A stretch of 64,000 nucleotides of DNA, taken from assembly GCA_021845665.1 (NCBI GenBank), contig JAJZVO010000007.1, positions 1 to 64,000 of the forward strand, read 5' to 3'. Below are positions 32,896 to 42,600 of this stretch, one piece after another. Numbering within the stretch: position 1 is the first letter of the stretch; every line of letters starts with the position of its first letter. The position numbers and the translations under genes are program-made. Origin of the DNA: Bacteroidota bacterium. GTDB taxonomy: Bacteria; Bacteroidota; Ignavibacteria; Kryptoniales; JAKASW01. The notes under the pieces were generated by a model. It had not been told where the DNA came from. It searched no databases and saw only the letters and a list, made by a program, of their open reading frames with translations.

Positions 32896-34478
32896 GAAAA
32901 TCCACTCGCGACACAATCATACAGGCCATCCTATATTTCGTGGTAATCATCCTCGTAAACGTTGTCGTAAGCGGATGGTTCTTCAGGCTCGACCTGACGC
33001 GAAATCACATAAACACCTTGTCGCCAGCTACCGAGAAGCTTCTCCGGAGTCTCAAAGACCGGATGATCGTTCGTGTCTATTTCAATGCAGATCTCCCTTC
33101 GCCTTATAACGCAAATCGGCTGGCCCTCATCGACATGATGCAGGAGTTCAGAAGCCTCTCGGACGGGAAGTTTGACTACGACATAATCAACCCGAAGAAC
33201 GACAAGGAAATAGAAAAAGCTACTTCGGATGGAATCCCGCAGGTACAGGTCCAGGTTGTAAACAACGACAAGCTTGAAGTCAAGCGCGCGATGATGGGTC
33301 TCGTCATGGAGTACCAGGCAAGAAAGCAGGTGCTTCCGGTAATCGAGAACATGTCCAACCTCGAGTACGAAATGGCATCCCGGATTGAACGGCTTATCAA
33401 CCCTCGAAAGAAATTAATAGGGATCGCCCAGGGGAACGGAGAGCCCTCGTTCCAGGAAATTCAGCAGGCCGAGCAGGCACTTTCCCACAGGTATGATGTT
33501 ATTCCGGTAGACTTCTCGAAACCCGTGCCGGATTCGCTTTCGGCGCTCATCATAATCCAACCCACCACTGCATTTGCCGATTCACAGCTGTACTATCTTG
33601 ACCAGTACATGATGGACAGGGGAAGGGTGGCGTTTTTGACGAGCATGGTGAACGCTTCGATGCAGAGTGAGTTCGCTACAAATCTTTCGCTCAACCTGTC
33701 GCATCTCTTCCACTCCTACGGTTTCGGTATCAAGAAGAATCTGGTACGCGATGCCGTCTGCGCTTCCGTTTCCGTAATTCAGCGAGAAGCCGGGATGACG
33801 ATTCAGACCGCTGTCCCAAACCCATACATACCGATCGTGAGCCATCTTGATAAGGATTTTGTTCTCACTCAGGATCTGCACCAAATCATCATGCCGTTTT
33901 CAAGCGAAGTCGATACTTCGTACGCCGACAGTCTTCATATCAAAGTTTTACCCTTCGCGGTCTCAAGTTCGCGGAGCGGCACCCAGGAGAACATCTACGA
34001 TCTGAACCCCACTGCAAATTTCACGAGGGCGATGTTCGAAAAACACAACCTGCTTCTCGGTGCTGCCTTTACCGGCAAAATACACTCGGCGATTCCAGAC
34101 ACCGATCATTACGTCAAGGCAAATCCCGGGCGTAAGACCGTCGGCAATGAAAGAGTCATCGTAATGGGCAGCGGAGATTTCATAGAGGATGCTTTCCTGG
34201 GAAACCCGGAAAACCTTTCCATATTCCTCAATACCGTCGACTATTTGACGGACAACGTAGGCCTCATTTCCATACGTTCGAAAAATTTCCTCCCTCCGCC
34301 ACTTCGGCCCGTTTCCGACACGACAAAGTCCATAACGAAAGATCTCATCGTGGCCTTCCCGCCCCTTCTCGTTCTTGCGATCGGGCTCTTCTATTGGAGA
34401 AAGACCGTCATACGTCGGAGAAAATACAAAGAATCCTTCGCCCAGAAAGATAGTGATGTAAATGAGCAAAACAACTAA
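32892..34478 (+). CDS. gldG: GldG-like ABC-associated auxiliary protein
   Basis: 528 residues. One N-terminal membrane helix (ILYFVVIILVNVVVSGWFF), a large extracytoplasmic ABC_transp_aux/Gldg domain (DLTRNHINTLSPATEKLL, VRVYFNADLPSPYN) and a C-terminal helix (LIVAFPPLLVLAIGLFYW). It is part of the same exporter as the two preceding genes and overlaps DUF4340 by 17 bp. Confidence 0.85.
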   Translation: MRKSTRDTIIQAILYFVVIILVNVVVSGWFFRLDLTRNHINTLSPATEKLLRSLKDRMIVRVYFNADLPSPYNANRLALIDMMQEFRSLSDGKFDYDIINPKNDKEIEKATSDGIPQVQVQVVNNDKLEVKRAMMGLVMEYQARKQVLPVIENMSNLEYEMASRIERLINPRKKLIGIAQGNGEPSFQEIQQAEQALSHRYDVIPVDFSKPVPDSLSALIIIQPTTAFADSQLYYLDQYMMDRGRVAFLTSMVNASMQSEFATNLSLNLSHLFHSYGFGIKKNLVRDAVCASVSVIQREAGMTIQTAVPNPYIPIVSHLDKDFVLTQDLHQIIMPFSSEVDTSYADSLHIKVLPFAVSSSRSGTQENIYDLNPTANFTRAMFEKHNLLLGAAFTGKIHSAIPDTDHYVKANPGRKTVGNERVIVMGSGDFIEDAFLGNPENLSIFLNTVDYLTDNVGLISIRSKNFLPPPLRPVSDTTKSITKDLIVAFPPLLVLAIGLFYWRKTVIRRRKYKESFAQKDSDVNEQNN

Positions 34479-35385
34479 GATATTGATTGCGGTAGTAGTG
34501 GTGTTTGCCGCAATCTACGCCATCCAGCGCTTTACGTCAAGAAACTCTACGACAGAAATATCCCGACCGTTCGCAGGCGTCGATACTGCCAAGGTAAATC
34601 TTGTCAGGATAGATTATTCGAAGGACATTACGATCGAAAGGAACAACGGCATCTGGGACATTACATCACCGGTAAGTTCCCCCGCTTCTCCCGGGCAGAT
34701 GAGCCTTCTCCTAACGCGTTTGGCAGCGGACCCGACAGCGACTGTCGTAGCGGACAACCTCTCGGACAGCTCTGCCTACGGGCTAGGTAACGGCGCGCCG
34801 TTCGCCAGCTTCGGAACCTCAGGAGGGAAGACCGTTACTATGCGCATAGGTGACGTGACTCCGGACTTCACTGGATGCTATGTTCAAATTGAAGGGGACT
34901 CGAAAATATACCAGTTGTCGACCAACCTGAGAAGTCTCATCGGCCAACCGCTCACAGAATGGCGTGATAAGCAGATTTTCAGCTTCTCCGTCTCAAGCGT
35001 AGAGGATGTCGACCTCGCACTCGGCGATACTCTCTTTCACTTCTTCCACAGGGATACCACCTGGAAGGTAAACAATATCCCTGTTCCACAATCTGAGGCA
35101 GAAGGGATCGTGGGTAGATTGATCGGGTCCAGGGCGCTCGGATTCATCGACAGCACCATCCCACCGGCCAAGGTCATTGTCGATTACGGAATAACCCTTA
35201 ACAACAGGGATCACATCGCAGGCCAGATATTCAAATCGGCCGAGTCCGAAGCAACCGTTGGGCAGATTTGCCTTTCGAACTCGGCCGACCATCAGACTTA
35301 CACCGTCAGCTCGATGCTTCCGCAAACGCTTCTGCAGCAATTGCGCGAATTGCAGATCGACTACTTGACCAAACGCAAGTCGTAA
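34462..35385 (+). CDS. DUF4340 domain protein
   Basis: 307 residues. N-terminal helix ILIAVVVVFAAIYAIQRF, then a beta-rich periplasmic domain with the DUF4340 pattern: VRIDYSKDITIERNNGIWDI, GAPFASFGTSGGKTVTMRIG, LTEWRDKQIFSF. The family nearly always follows GldG-type genes, suggesting a shared complex, but its role is not established. It converges on the next gene, overlapping it by 25 bp. Confidence 0.8.
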   Translation: MSKTTKILIAVVVVFAAIYAIQRFTSRNSTTEISRPFAGVDTAKVNLVRIDYSKDITIERNNGIWDITSPVSSPASPGQMSLLLTRLAADPTATVVADNLSDSSAYGLGNGAPFASFGTSGGKTVTMRIGDVTPDFTGCYVQIEGDSKIYQLSTNLRSLIGQPLTEWRDKQIFSFSVSSVEDVDLALGDTLFHFFHRDTTWKVNNIPVPQSEAEGIVGRLIGSRALGFIDSTIPPAKVIVDYGITLNNRDHIAGQIFKSAESEATVGQICLSNSADHQTYTVSSMLPQTLLQQLRELQIDYLTKRKS

Positions 35386-36182
35386 TCGGTTTTCTGACTC
35401 ATCGGGATCGTTACTGCCTTCTGGCCACTCGAAGCCATAGTCAAATTCTGGTCGGAATTTCCCGAGAGACGAACGACCTTCCCGTGAGCATAATCGAATA
35501 TGGCGGTTCCTGATATAGTTCCACTGCCGTTAATTGCAAAGTCAATCCCTTGATATGATGTTGCGCCTTTCAGGCCAACCTGCCCGGTAAATGTAATCCT
35601 GACGCACGGTAATCCTTCGACCGTTTCCTTATCGACGAGTTTGTAGTTGGAATTGGTTGTCACCATAATGCTTCCTTCGCCGCCTCCTGTTTGCACCGTG
35701 TCCACTTTGGTCTGCGCCCAGGTAGATCCGGTACTCACTTCTTTGTCGGGAAGTCTGAAGAAGAAGTTGCCGAAGTCTTTCGTCTCACCCGCCTGCGTTT
35801 TGGCAAACGCCGAGTCGAGCCAGCGCGAGGATATCACGTTTCCGTCCGGATGAACCCGTGTTTCCTTGGTTTGCCCTACGGTAGGGGAAGTGGTCCTCGT
35901 CGTATCGCCGTTCGGCAATAGAGTGATATTTCTGCTTGAATCCACCGTAATGTCGTAGACTATATCGGATCCGTCCTTCGAACTCGTCATGCTGATACTC
36001 TGATCGGACTTAACAGACACCTTAGCCTGCTGCCCCATCATAGATTCAACGGTTTCCAGAGTAGTATGGGCCTTGTAGCGAACCGGTGTGGAGCCGGAAG
36101 CTTTGTACTCGAGTTTGTATTGAGCAAACGCGCCGATGTTCATTACCAGGACCGTGACAATTAATGCCGCTAATGATTTCAA
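35361..36182 (-). CDS. Secreted beta-rich protein, DUF6263-like
   Basis: 273 residues with an N-terminal signal peptide (LAALIVTVLVMNIGAFA, then QYKLEYKA). The rest is predicted beta-strands: a first half rich in Ser/Thr and a second half with EVSTGSTWAQTKVDT and TYSGTA-like repeats. The overall pattern resembles DUF6263 proteins of Bacteroidota, whose function is unknown. It converges on the DUF4340 gene with overlapping 3' ends. Confidence 0.55.
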   Translation of the reverse strand: MKSLAALIVTVLVMNIGAFAQYKLEYKASGSTPVRYKAHTTLETVESMMGQQAKVSVKSDQSISMTSSKDGSDIVYDITVDSSRNITLLPNGDTTRTTSPTVGQTKETRVHPDGNVISSRWLDSAFAKTQAGETKDFGNFFFRLPDKEVSTGSTWAQTKVDTVQTGGGEGSIMVTTNSNYKLVDKETVEGLPCVRITFTGQVGLKGATSYQGIDFAINGSGTISGTAIFDYAHGKVVRLSGNSDQNLTMASSGQKAVTIPMSQKTDYDLRLVK

Positions 36183-36203
36183 TTTACCTCCATTGTTTTT
36201 CGT

Positions 36204-38222
36204 TTAGTTGACTGTAGCTCCGACTTCAGCCCCGTTCAATGCTTCCAGAATGAGCTCCGCTACATCCTTCACTTCAACCGATTCAGCTTCTTTTGCTTTC
36301 ACTCCGTCAGTGAGCATCGTCATGCAGAAAGGGCAGGCCGACGCAATCACGTCAGGGTTAGTCGCGAGCGCTTCTTCGGTTCTCTCGATATTTATTCTCT
36401 TGCCCGCTTTTTCTTCCATCCACATCCTCGCACCGCCGGCACCGCAACAGAAGCCCTTGTCTTTAGAGCGCTTCATCTCGATTAGTTTAGCCCCGTCCAA
36501 CTTTCCTATTATTCTCCTCGGCTCATCGAATATGCCGTTATATCTTCCGATGTAACACGAATCGTGATAGGTAATGCGCGCTTTCTGCGAAGGCGTCATC
36601 TTCAATCTTCCAGACTCGATGAGATGGATGATGAACTGAGTGTGATGGACGACCTCGTACTTCCCGCCGAAATCCGGGTATTCGTTCTTAAGCGTGTTGA
36701 AGCAATGCGGACAGGTTGCAACAATCTTCTTAACTTTGTGCCTATTAAGGGTTTCGATGTTCTCCTTAATCAGCGTCTGGGCAAGATACTCATTGCCGCT
36801 TCTGCGAGCAGGATCTCCGGTGCATTTTTCTTCATTGCCCAGTATGGCAAATTTCACGTTAGCCAATTTCATCAATTGGACAAAAGCTCTTGCGACTTTC
36901 TGGTACCTCATGTCGAAACTCCCTGCGCATCCGACCCAATATAGCACATCGAACTCGTCATTTAAATTTGCTGCTGTCGGCACATTGTAGCCTTCGGTCC
37001 ACTTCGCCCTGTCTCTCCAGTTGAACGCCCAAACGGTGTAATTGTTCTCGATGTTCTTATACGCGGCCGCGAGCTCCGGGGGGAAGCGCGATTCGTTAAG
37101 CACAAGATACCTTCTCATGTCGACGATGGCGTTAACGTGTTCGATCGTCACCGGACATTCTTCCATACATGCTCGACAAGTCGTGCACGACCACAGCTCA
37201 TCTTCGTTTATATAGCCGTCCACCAGCATCATGTCCGGTGGATCGCTTTCCGCCAAGATATCAGGGGCCTTTTCCATCGTCCGACGGCGGATATCAGTAA
37301 CGATCTTTCGCGGAGAAAGCGGCTTGCCTGTAAGGTAGGCCGGACAGACCGAGTTACATCTTCCACATTCAGTGCAGGTATACCCGTCGAGAAGTTGCTT
37401 CCAAGTCAGGTCCTCGATATCGCCCGCTCCGAATCTCGTTATATTCTCAGCTTCCAGATCAAGCGGCTTCAATTCACCTTTCGGCCGCAAACTTGAAAAG
37501 TAAACGTTGAAAGCGGATGAAACGATATGCAGGTGCTTAGAATAGGGAAGATAATTCAGAAATCCGAGAACGAGAAGAACATGAGACCACCAGAAAATTT
37601 CGAACAAGAGCGCCTGGGTCCCGTGTCCATATCCGAGGAAAAGCATTGAAATTGCGGACGAAACATACCGCCATCCGGCATCGAGTGTATCACCGGCACC
37701 CGGAGTCGACCTTTCGACCGCAATATGTGCTGCATTCTGAAGAAACATCGAAACCATGATCAGGAGAATCAGCGTAAGGATTAAGTTGGCATCGAACTTG
37801 GAATGCCTGTCACCCTGGAGCCGTTTCACACGCAGGATGTTCCTTCGAAAAAGGGCGAACAGGATTGACAGGATGACCAGCACCCCTAACGTATCCTGTG
37901 CGAAAACTAAAGGGCCGTAGATGGCCCCAAGAAATGCAAAAGAGAGATTCCTTCCTAATCCCTGCAGAAAACTCTCCAGAATTGCCGTCAGGAGGATCAC
38001 AAACCCCCAGAAAATGAAGAAATGCATCCATCCCGCTGCGGGCTCACGCAGAAGTTTCTTCTGACCGAACACGATTGAAAGTACATTCTTGAGACGAGCG
38101 GGGAAGTTGTCGGTCCTTTCTTCGCCCTTACCGACTATCAGATAACTAACCAGCCTCTTTACGTTCAAACTGAAGAAGGCAAGTGCCCCGAGAAGAAGTA
38201 AAAGAAAGATGATTGTTCTCAT
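36204..38222 (-). CDS. Membrane Fe-S oxidoreductase, heterodisulfide-reductase-like
   Basis: 672 residues from ATG 38222; upstream in-frame codons look non-coding. Order: five or so membrane helices in an NarI-like cytochrome b part (residues 1-250), two 4Fe-4S motifs CTECGRCNSVCP and CTTCRACMEECP (about 295-390), then two CCG domains (VGCAGSFDMRY...CTGDPARR and DSCYIGRYN...CCGAGGARMW), which are the HdrD/GlpC-type cysteine-rich modules. It probably passes electrons from a quinone or flavoprotein partner to or from a thiol or acyl substrate. EtfAB, a frequent partner, is not next to it. It diverges from parA. Confidence 0.85.
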   Translation of the reverse strand: MRTIIFLLLLLGALAFFSLNVKRLVSYLIVGKGEERTDNFPARLKNVLSIVFGQKKLLREPAAGWMHFFIFWGFVILLTAILESFLQGLGRNLSFAFLGAIYGPLVFAQDTLGVLVILSILFALFRRNILRVKRLQGDRHSKFDANLILTLILLIMVSMFLQNAAHIAVERSTPGAGDTLDAGWRYVSSAISMLFLGYGHGTQALLFEIFWWSHVLLVLGFLNYLPYSKHLHIVSSAFNVYFSSLRPKGELKPLDLEAENITRFGAGDIEDLTWKQLLDGYTCTECGRCNSVCPAYLTGKPLSPRKIVTDIRRRTMEKAPDILAESDPPDMMLVDGYINEDELWSCTTCRACMEECPVTIEHVNAIVDMRRYLVLNESRFPPELAAAYKNIENNYTVWAFNWRDRAKWTEGYNVPTAANLNDEFDVLYWVGCAGSFDMRYQKVARAFVQLMKLANVKFAILGNEEKCTGDPARRSGNEYLAQTLIKENIETLNRHKVKKIVATCPHCFNTLKNEYPDFGGKYEVVHHTQFIIHLIESGRLKMTPSQKARITYHDSCYIGRYNGIFDEPRRIIGKLDGAKLIEMKRSKDKGFCCGAGGARMWMEEKAGKRINIERTEEALATNPDVIASACPFCMTMLTDGVKAKEAESVEVKDVAELILEALNGAEVGATVN

Positions 38223-38286
38223 TGTCACGACCTGATTTGAATGAATATATCCACACGAAGACATACAATCAATTGAGGAGTTCCAA

Positions 38287-38315
38287 TTGAAGTTTTGCGC
38301 AACGGAATTTATATT
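38287..38315 (+). promoter_or_regulatory. Putative parAB promoter
   Basis: TTGAAG (38287-38292), a 17-bp spacer and TATATT (38310-38315), 53 bp upstream of the parA ATG, in the 145-bp divergent gap. Confidence 0.5.
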
Positions 38316-38367
38316 CATTGCAATAGAATGTACTCAAAGAAGGTCTCGAAATAGCGGCTTAGGCTTT

Positions 38368-39213
38368 ATGGGAAAGATAGTAGCCATAGCGAATCAAAAA
38401 GGCGGCGTTGGAAAGACGACGACGACCGTCAATGTTTCCGCGTGCATAGCCGCGATGGAGCGCAAGGTTCTCCTCGTGGACATAGATCCTCAATCAAATG
38501 CCACAAGCGCACTCGGGTTCGACAAGGAAAAAGAACATCTAAGCACCTATGATATACTCATCGGGTCGGCAGAGCCTTCGAGTTCAATTAAAGAGACCGC
38601 GCTCTCCTACCTGAAAGTAATGCCTTCTGACATCAACCTCGTCGGGGCCGAAATAGAACTCGTCGACATTGAAAACAGGGAATCGCTCCTGAAGAGCGCC
38701 CTTACTAAAATCAAGGATGAATTCGACTTTATCTTCATCGATTGCCCCCCTTCACTCGGGCTTCTTACCGTCAACGCGCTTGTTTCGGCCGACAGCGTCT
38801 TAGTGCCGGTTCAAACGGAATATTTCGCGCTCGAAGGGCTCGGTCAACTTTTGAACACAATTTCCAGGGTGAAACGCAGTCTGAATGCGAATCTAGAGCT
38901 CGAAGGTGTTCTTTTGACGATGTACGACTCTCGTTTAAAGCTCTCGAACCAGGTGGTTGAGGAGGTCCGCCGCTACTTCGACCAGCGCGTTTTTAAAACC
39001 GTCATCGGACGGAATGTTCGACTAAGTGAAGCTCAGAGCTTCGGGAAGCCGATCATACTCTACGACGCCGCTTCGCTCGGGGCAAAACACTACATGGAAC
39101 TCGCGAAGGAGCTGATGGGAAGGAACTCAAAACCATTAGCTCATCAAGAAGCCCCACAGCCTCCGCAGGAAGAGAAAGCCAGCGTCAGGGATAGAGAGAA
39201 TGAAACGACATGA
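38368..39213 (+). CDS. parA: Chromosome-partitioning ATPase ParA/Soj
   Basis: 281 residues from ATG 38368, which begins the canonical GKIVAIANQKGG. The deviant Walker A KGGVGKTTT lies at 11-19 and the switch VDIDPQSNATSALG follows. DFIFIDCPPSLGLLT is Walker B, and the DNA-binding C-terminus contains VLLTMYDSRLKLSNQVVEEV. It binds DNA nonspecifically in the ATP form and is stimulated by ParB at parS sites. The parB gene overlaps its end by 4 bp. No parS-like motif was noticed nearby. Confidence 0.95.
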   Translation: MGKIVAIANQKGGVGKTTTTVNVSACIAAMERKVLLVDIDPQSNATSALGFDKEKEHLSTYDILIGSAEPSSSIKETALSYLKVMPSDINLVGAEIELVDIENRESLLKSALTKIKDEFDFIFIDCPPSLGLLTVNALVSADSVLVPVQTEYFALEGLGQLLNTISRVKRSLNANLELEGVLLTMYDSRLKLSNQVVEEVRRYFDQRVFKTVIGRNVRLSEAQSFGKPIILYDAASLGAKHYMELAKELMGRNSKPLAHQEAPQPPQEEKASVRDRENETT

Positions 39214-40148
39214 AATCTAACGTCCGTCTTGGCAGGGGCTTAGATGCACTGATCAAAAGAGATTCCGAACAACAATACCAGGCACCTTCTGCGCCTGTTC
39301 CCCATCAACCATCGATTAATTCTACATCGAGGATATCTGTCGCCAGGATCCGCGCCAACAAGTTCCAACCAAGAAAGGTCTTCGGGCGCGAGCCCCTTGA
39401 GGAGCTGAAGAAATCAATCCATGAAAACGGTTTGGTCCAACCGATTACAGTCAGGCAGGTGGAGGACGGCATGTTCGAGCTTGTCTCAGGCGAAAGGCGA
39501 TTCAGAGCGGTGTCTGAATTGGGTTACGCTGAGATACCCGCGTATGTCCTCCAAGTAGATTCCGACACTAAGATGCTGGAACTTGCCCTAACCGAGAACC
39601 TTCAGCGCGAAGATCTCAACGCGATTGAGGTTGCGGCCGGTTACCAGCGCTTGCTGGATGAGTGCAGCCTGACGCAGGAACAGGTCGCCGAGCGGGTTGG
39701 AAAGGACAGGGCCACCGTTGCGAATTTCCTTCGTCTCCTCAGGCTGCCTGCGGAAATTCAGAAGAGCCTCATCGAAGGAGAAATTTCGGCCGGTCATGCC
39801 AGAGCCCTTCTTGCAATTGATGATGAAGTCGAAAGGGCCCGGCTCTTCAATAAGATCATACGCCACAACCTCAGTGTCAGGCAAGTCGAGAAGGAGGTAA
39901 GGCAACTTCTCGGTCGGGAGGGAAAGAAGGGAAACAGCAATGCGGCTCAGACACAGAAAGATTCCGTCAAACCCACCTCGAACGATCCGGCGCTGCTCGA
40001 CATAATCGACAAACTTAGAAGACATTTGGGCACGCAAGTTAAGGTAATTTACAGCGACTCTCACAATGGTGAAATTAAGATTCAATTCTACAACGACGAT
40101 GACCTGAGTCGCCTCGTCGAGATCATATTGCAGGATCAAAGGGAGTGA
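39210..40148 (+). CDS. parB: Chromosome-partitioning protein ParB
   Basis: 312 residues. N-terminal ParA-interaction tip (RLGRGLDALI), the CTP-binding segment with GERRFRAV, the ENLQREDLNAIEVAAGYQRL helix, the HTH (SLTQEQVAERVGKDRATVANFLRLL), and a C-terminal dimer domain. It loads onto parS and clamps DNA, and ParA then separates the origins. It follows parA in one operon. Confidence 0.95.
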   Translation: MKSNVRLGRGLDALIKRDSEQQYQAPSAPVPHQPSINSTSRISVARIRANKFQPRKVFGREPLEELKKSIHENGLVQPITVRQVEDGMFELVSGERRFRAVSELGYAEIPAYVLQVDSDTKMLELALTENLQREDLNAIEVAAGYQRLLDECSLTQEQVAERVGKDRATVANFLRLLRLPAEIQKSLIEGEISAGHARALLAIDDEVERARLFNKIIRHNLSVRQVEKEVRQLLGREGKKGNSNAAQTQKDSVKPTSNDPALLDIIDKLRRHLGTQVKVIYSDSHNGEIKIQFYNDDDLSRLVEIILQDQRE

Positions 40149-40151
40149 CAG

Positions 40152-40523
40152 TTGAAGAAGCTTTACACAAAGAACGCGCCTGAGCCAATCGGACCGTACT
40201 CACAAGGGATTGAGACGGGTGGATTCATATTTCTATCTGGGCAGATAGCATTGAAGCCCGATACAGGGGAGCTCGTCGAAGGACTTGCTCCTCAAACTCA
40301 TCAGGTTATCCGGAACATAAAGGCAATTCTCGACGCTTCGGGCTGTGTTCTCGCAAACGTTGTGAAGACAACAGTCTACCTCCGCAGAATGAAGGACTTC
40401 GCGGAGTTCAATCAAGTGTACGCCGGGTATTTCAAAGAGAATCCTCCAGCCAGGACTACGGTTGAAGTATCCGCACTCCCCAAAGATGCTTTGATAGAGA
40501 TAGACATCATTGCCCGCAAGTAG
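40152..40523 (+). CDS. ridA: RidA-family enamine/imine deaminase
   Basis: 123 residues, beginning with a TTG codon (residue 1), [18 protein letters not shown]. The catalytic arginine in [22 protein letters not shown] (about 97-118) is present. It hydrolyses reactive 2-aminoacrylate and related imines from PLP enzymes. It sits 3 bp after parB, so it is probably cotranscribed, without an evident functional link. Confidence 0.94.
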   Translation: MKKLYTKNAPEPIGPYSQGIETGGFIFLSGQIALKPDTGELVEGLAPQTHQVIRNIKAILDASGCVLANVVKTTVYLRRMKDFAEFNQVYAGYFKENPPARTTVEVSALPKDALIEIDIIARK

Positions 40524-41160
40524 AAATCCGGCATCGAAAGGAATCGAACTCGCAATAACCGCGATCTTCTTTTTCTCAGCTCCCGGACTAATCGCCGCCC
40601 AGACTCACTCTGGCTCACAATTTCATGCTTCCGGGGTCAGGCTCGCGCTCGGAGAGCAGCTGGGCATTCAGAGGATCGCCGTCGATTCTTCCGGTCAGCA
40701 GGCTCCTCAGGTCGCGGATACGGTCTCAGGCGCACACGAAAGAAAGTCTCCACTGGCTGCCGTTTTATTCTCACTTATCCCGGGCGGAGGACAAATCTAC
40801 AATGGAAGCTACTGGAAGGTTCCCATAGTCTGGGGCTTGCAGGGGTTCTTTGTGTACGAATGGATAGCAAACAACAAGGTGTATCAGGGCTACCGGCAGG
40901 AGACGACCGACTCAATAGCGGTAAATGGACCCGTTACTTCCTCCGATCCCAATGTGCTGACTATTCCGACGCTCATCGGGCTGCGAAACGCGGCTCAAGA
41001 CCAGCGAGACTCTTACGCGTGGTACATAGCGGGAACTTATTTACTCTCGATGCTCGACGCGTACGTGGACGCTGAACTCTCCGGCTTCGATGTCTCGCCG
41101 AATCTCGGAGTCGTGCAATCACACACTGTCGTCGCCGTCAACTTCAGCATGCGCTTCTGA
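40510..41160 (+). CDS. DUF5683 membrane protein
   Basis: 216 residues from a TTG overlapping the ridA end. A signal-like N-terminus ([17 protein letters not shown]) is followed by a disordered part and the DUF5683 region with [25 protein letters not shown] (quoted from about 76), a membrane loop [10 protein letters not shown] and [18 protein letters not shown]. The family is common in Bacteroidota; its function is unknown. The 3' end overlaps the convergent symporter gene by 42 bp. Confidence 0.75.
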   Translation: MPASRNPASKGIELAITAIFFFSAPGLIAAQTHSGSQFHASGVRLALGEQLGIQRIAVDSSGQQAPQVADTVSGAHERKSPLAAVLFSLIPGGGQIYNGSYWKVPIVWGLQGFFVYEWIANNKVYQGYRQETTDSIAVNGPVTSSDPNVLTIPTLIGLRNAAQDQRDSYAWYIAGTYLLSMLDAYVDAELSGFDVSPNLGVVQSHTVVAVNFSMRF

Positions 41161-42600
41161 CACCTGCGCTGAAGTTGCAGCAACCATTCTTTGCCTGCGA
41201 GCCAAGCCGAACAAGTAAAATACCAGAGACAACAGCAGTCCCGGGTACATAGGCTGCATATTCAAAAGATAACCTCCTCTGGTGGATGCACCTTCGAAGA
41301 ATCCCGTCAGCAGCCACAGCAGGGAAGTGACCCATCCGAATGTCATCGATAGAAAAGTGTATCGAGATGGGACCTGAAGTCTTGGGAAATAGCTCGTCAT
41401 TAGCGGAATCAACAGCCCGGGGATGAACACTGTACCGAGATCATACCAGATTTGTATTACTGATGGAATGAGAAGGGCCAATACGACCGATATCACCGCC
41501 GTCACGAAAATGCCAATCTGTGAGTATCTCATTGTCTTCTTGCCTGCATCCGCCCGATTCGGATCGCCGTGGAGAAGGCGAAACAGGAGATCCTTACCGA
41601 TGGTAACCGCGGAGACGAAAGTAAGACTTTCAAGACTGGCCATGATGGAGGCAAGCATCCCGACATAAAAGAGGCCTTTCACGAAACTCGGAAGGACGAC
41701 TTCGGCAAGTGCGGGGTAAGACATCACCGGCTGGCTGAGGTGCGGGAGAATCGCCCTTGCATATAATCCGGTGGTCGATGTCATGAAATCGAAGAAAAGC
41801 CAGAACAGAGTTGAGACGAGAATTCCATTCCTCGCGACCTTGCCGGATTTTGCGGCGTAGCACCTCTGGTGAAAGACAGGATCGACCAGGGTAAGGCTCG
41901 CTATGAAAAACCATGCAATGATATACTGCCATGAATTTCCGCCCGTAAGCGTAAGGTGCCCGGGGGGGACGTGCGACTCGATAAATGACAGCCCGCCATA
42001 ATGGATGTAGCAGTAAGGGAGAATCACGCTGAAGCCGATGTACATCATGATGAACTCGACGCTGTTGGTCCGTACATCGGAGTGAAGACCGCCGGCATAG
42101 AGGTAGGCAACCGACACCACAGTTGTGAATATGACAGATGCTGTAAGGCTCCAGCCGAACATCATTTCGACAAGAATACCTATCATCAACACGTAGGGGG
42201 CCGGTGTAACGATGAAAAGCGTCAGGAACGCTCCCATGTTGGCAGTGCGGTCTCCGAAAGTCTCCCTCAGTTTGTCTGGGATTGTGTGCAACTTTGCGTC
42301 GTGCACGCGCGGCGCGAGGAATATCGCAAAAATGATCGCAAACAAGTAGTATGGTACACCGAAGATGAACCAGTTCGATATCCCGTACCTGTACGAAAAT
42401 TCGCCTACACCGAGTATACCACCGTACCATGTTGAGACCAGGGTAGCGACAAATACCGGAAGCGTGATGCTCCTGCCTGCAACGAGGTATTCGTCAATGT
42501 GCGAACGAGCTTTCCTAGACGCGCGGAAGCCTACAAAAACCACCGACGCAAAGTAGATAATTATAACCGACCAGTCGATGACGGAGAGATGAGCTGTCAT
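41119..42600 (-). CDS. Sodium:solute symporter, candidate thiamine transporter
   Basis: 493 residues, about 13 membrane helices, SSS family: YFASVVFVGFRASRKARS, DEYLVAGRSITLPVFVATLVSTWYGG (about 36-60), and GMLASIMASLESLTFVSAVTIGKDL. It overlaps the thiamine pyrophosphokinase gene by 4 bp and lies in the operon under the TPP riboswitch. Known TPP-regulated operons of Bacteroidota use PnuT at this place, and SSS-type thiamine transporters (ThiV) are known elsewhere, so thiamine or a precursor is the likely substrate. The family alone could carry many solutes, so the assignment rests on context. Confidence 0.8.
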   Translation of the reverse strand: MTAHLSVIDWSVIIIYFASVVFVGFRASRKARSHIDEYLVAGRSITLPVFVATLVSTWYGGILGVGEFSYRYGISNWFIFGVPYYLFAIIFAIFLAPRVHDAKLHTIPDKLRETFGDRTANMGAFLTLFIVTPAPYVLMIGILVEMMFGWSLTASVIFTTVVSVAYLYAGGLHSDVRTNSVEFIMMYIGFSVILPYCYIHYGGLSFIESHVPPGHLTLTGGNSWQYIIAWFFIASLTLVDPVFHQRCYAAKSGKVARNGILVSTLFWLFFDFMTSTTGLYARAILPHLSQPVMSYPALAEVVLPSFVKGLFYVGMLASIMASLESLTFVSAVTIGKDLLFRLLHGDPNRADAGKKTMRYSQIGIFVTAVISVVLALLIPSVIQIWYDLGTVFIPGLLIPLMTSYFPRLQVPSRYTFLSMTFGWVTSLLWLLTGFFEGASTRGGYLLNMQPMYPGLLLSLVFYLFGLARRQRMVAATSAQVSEAHAEVDGDDSV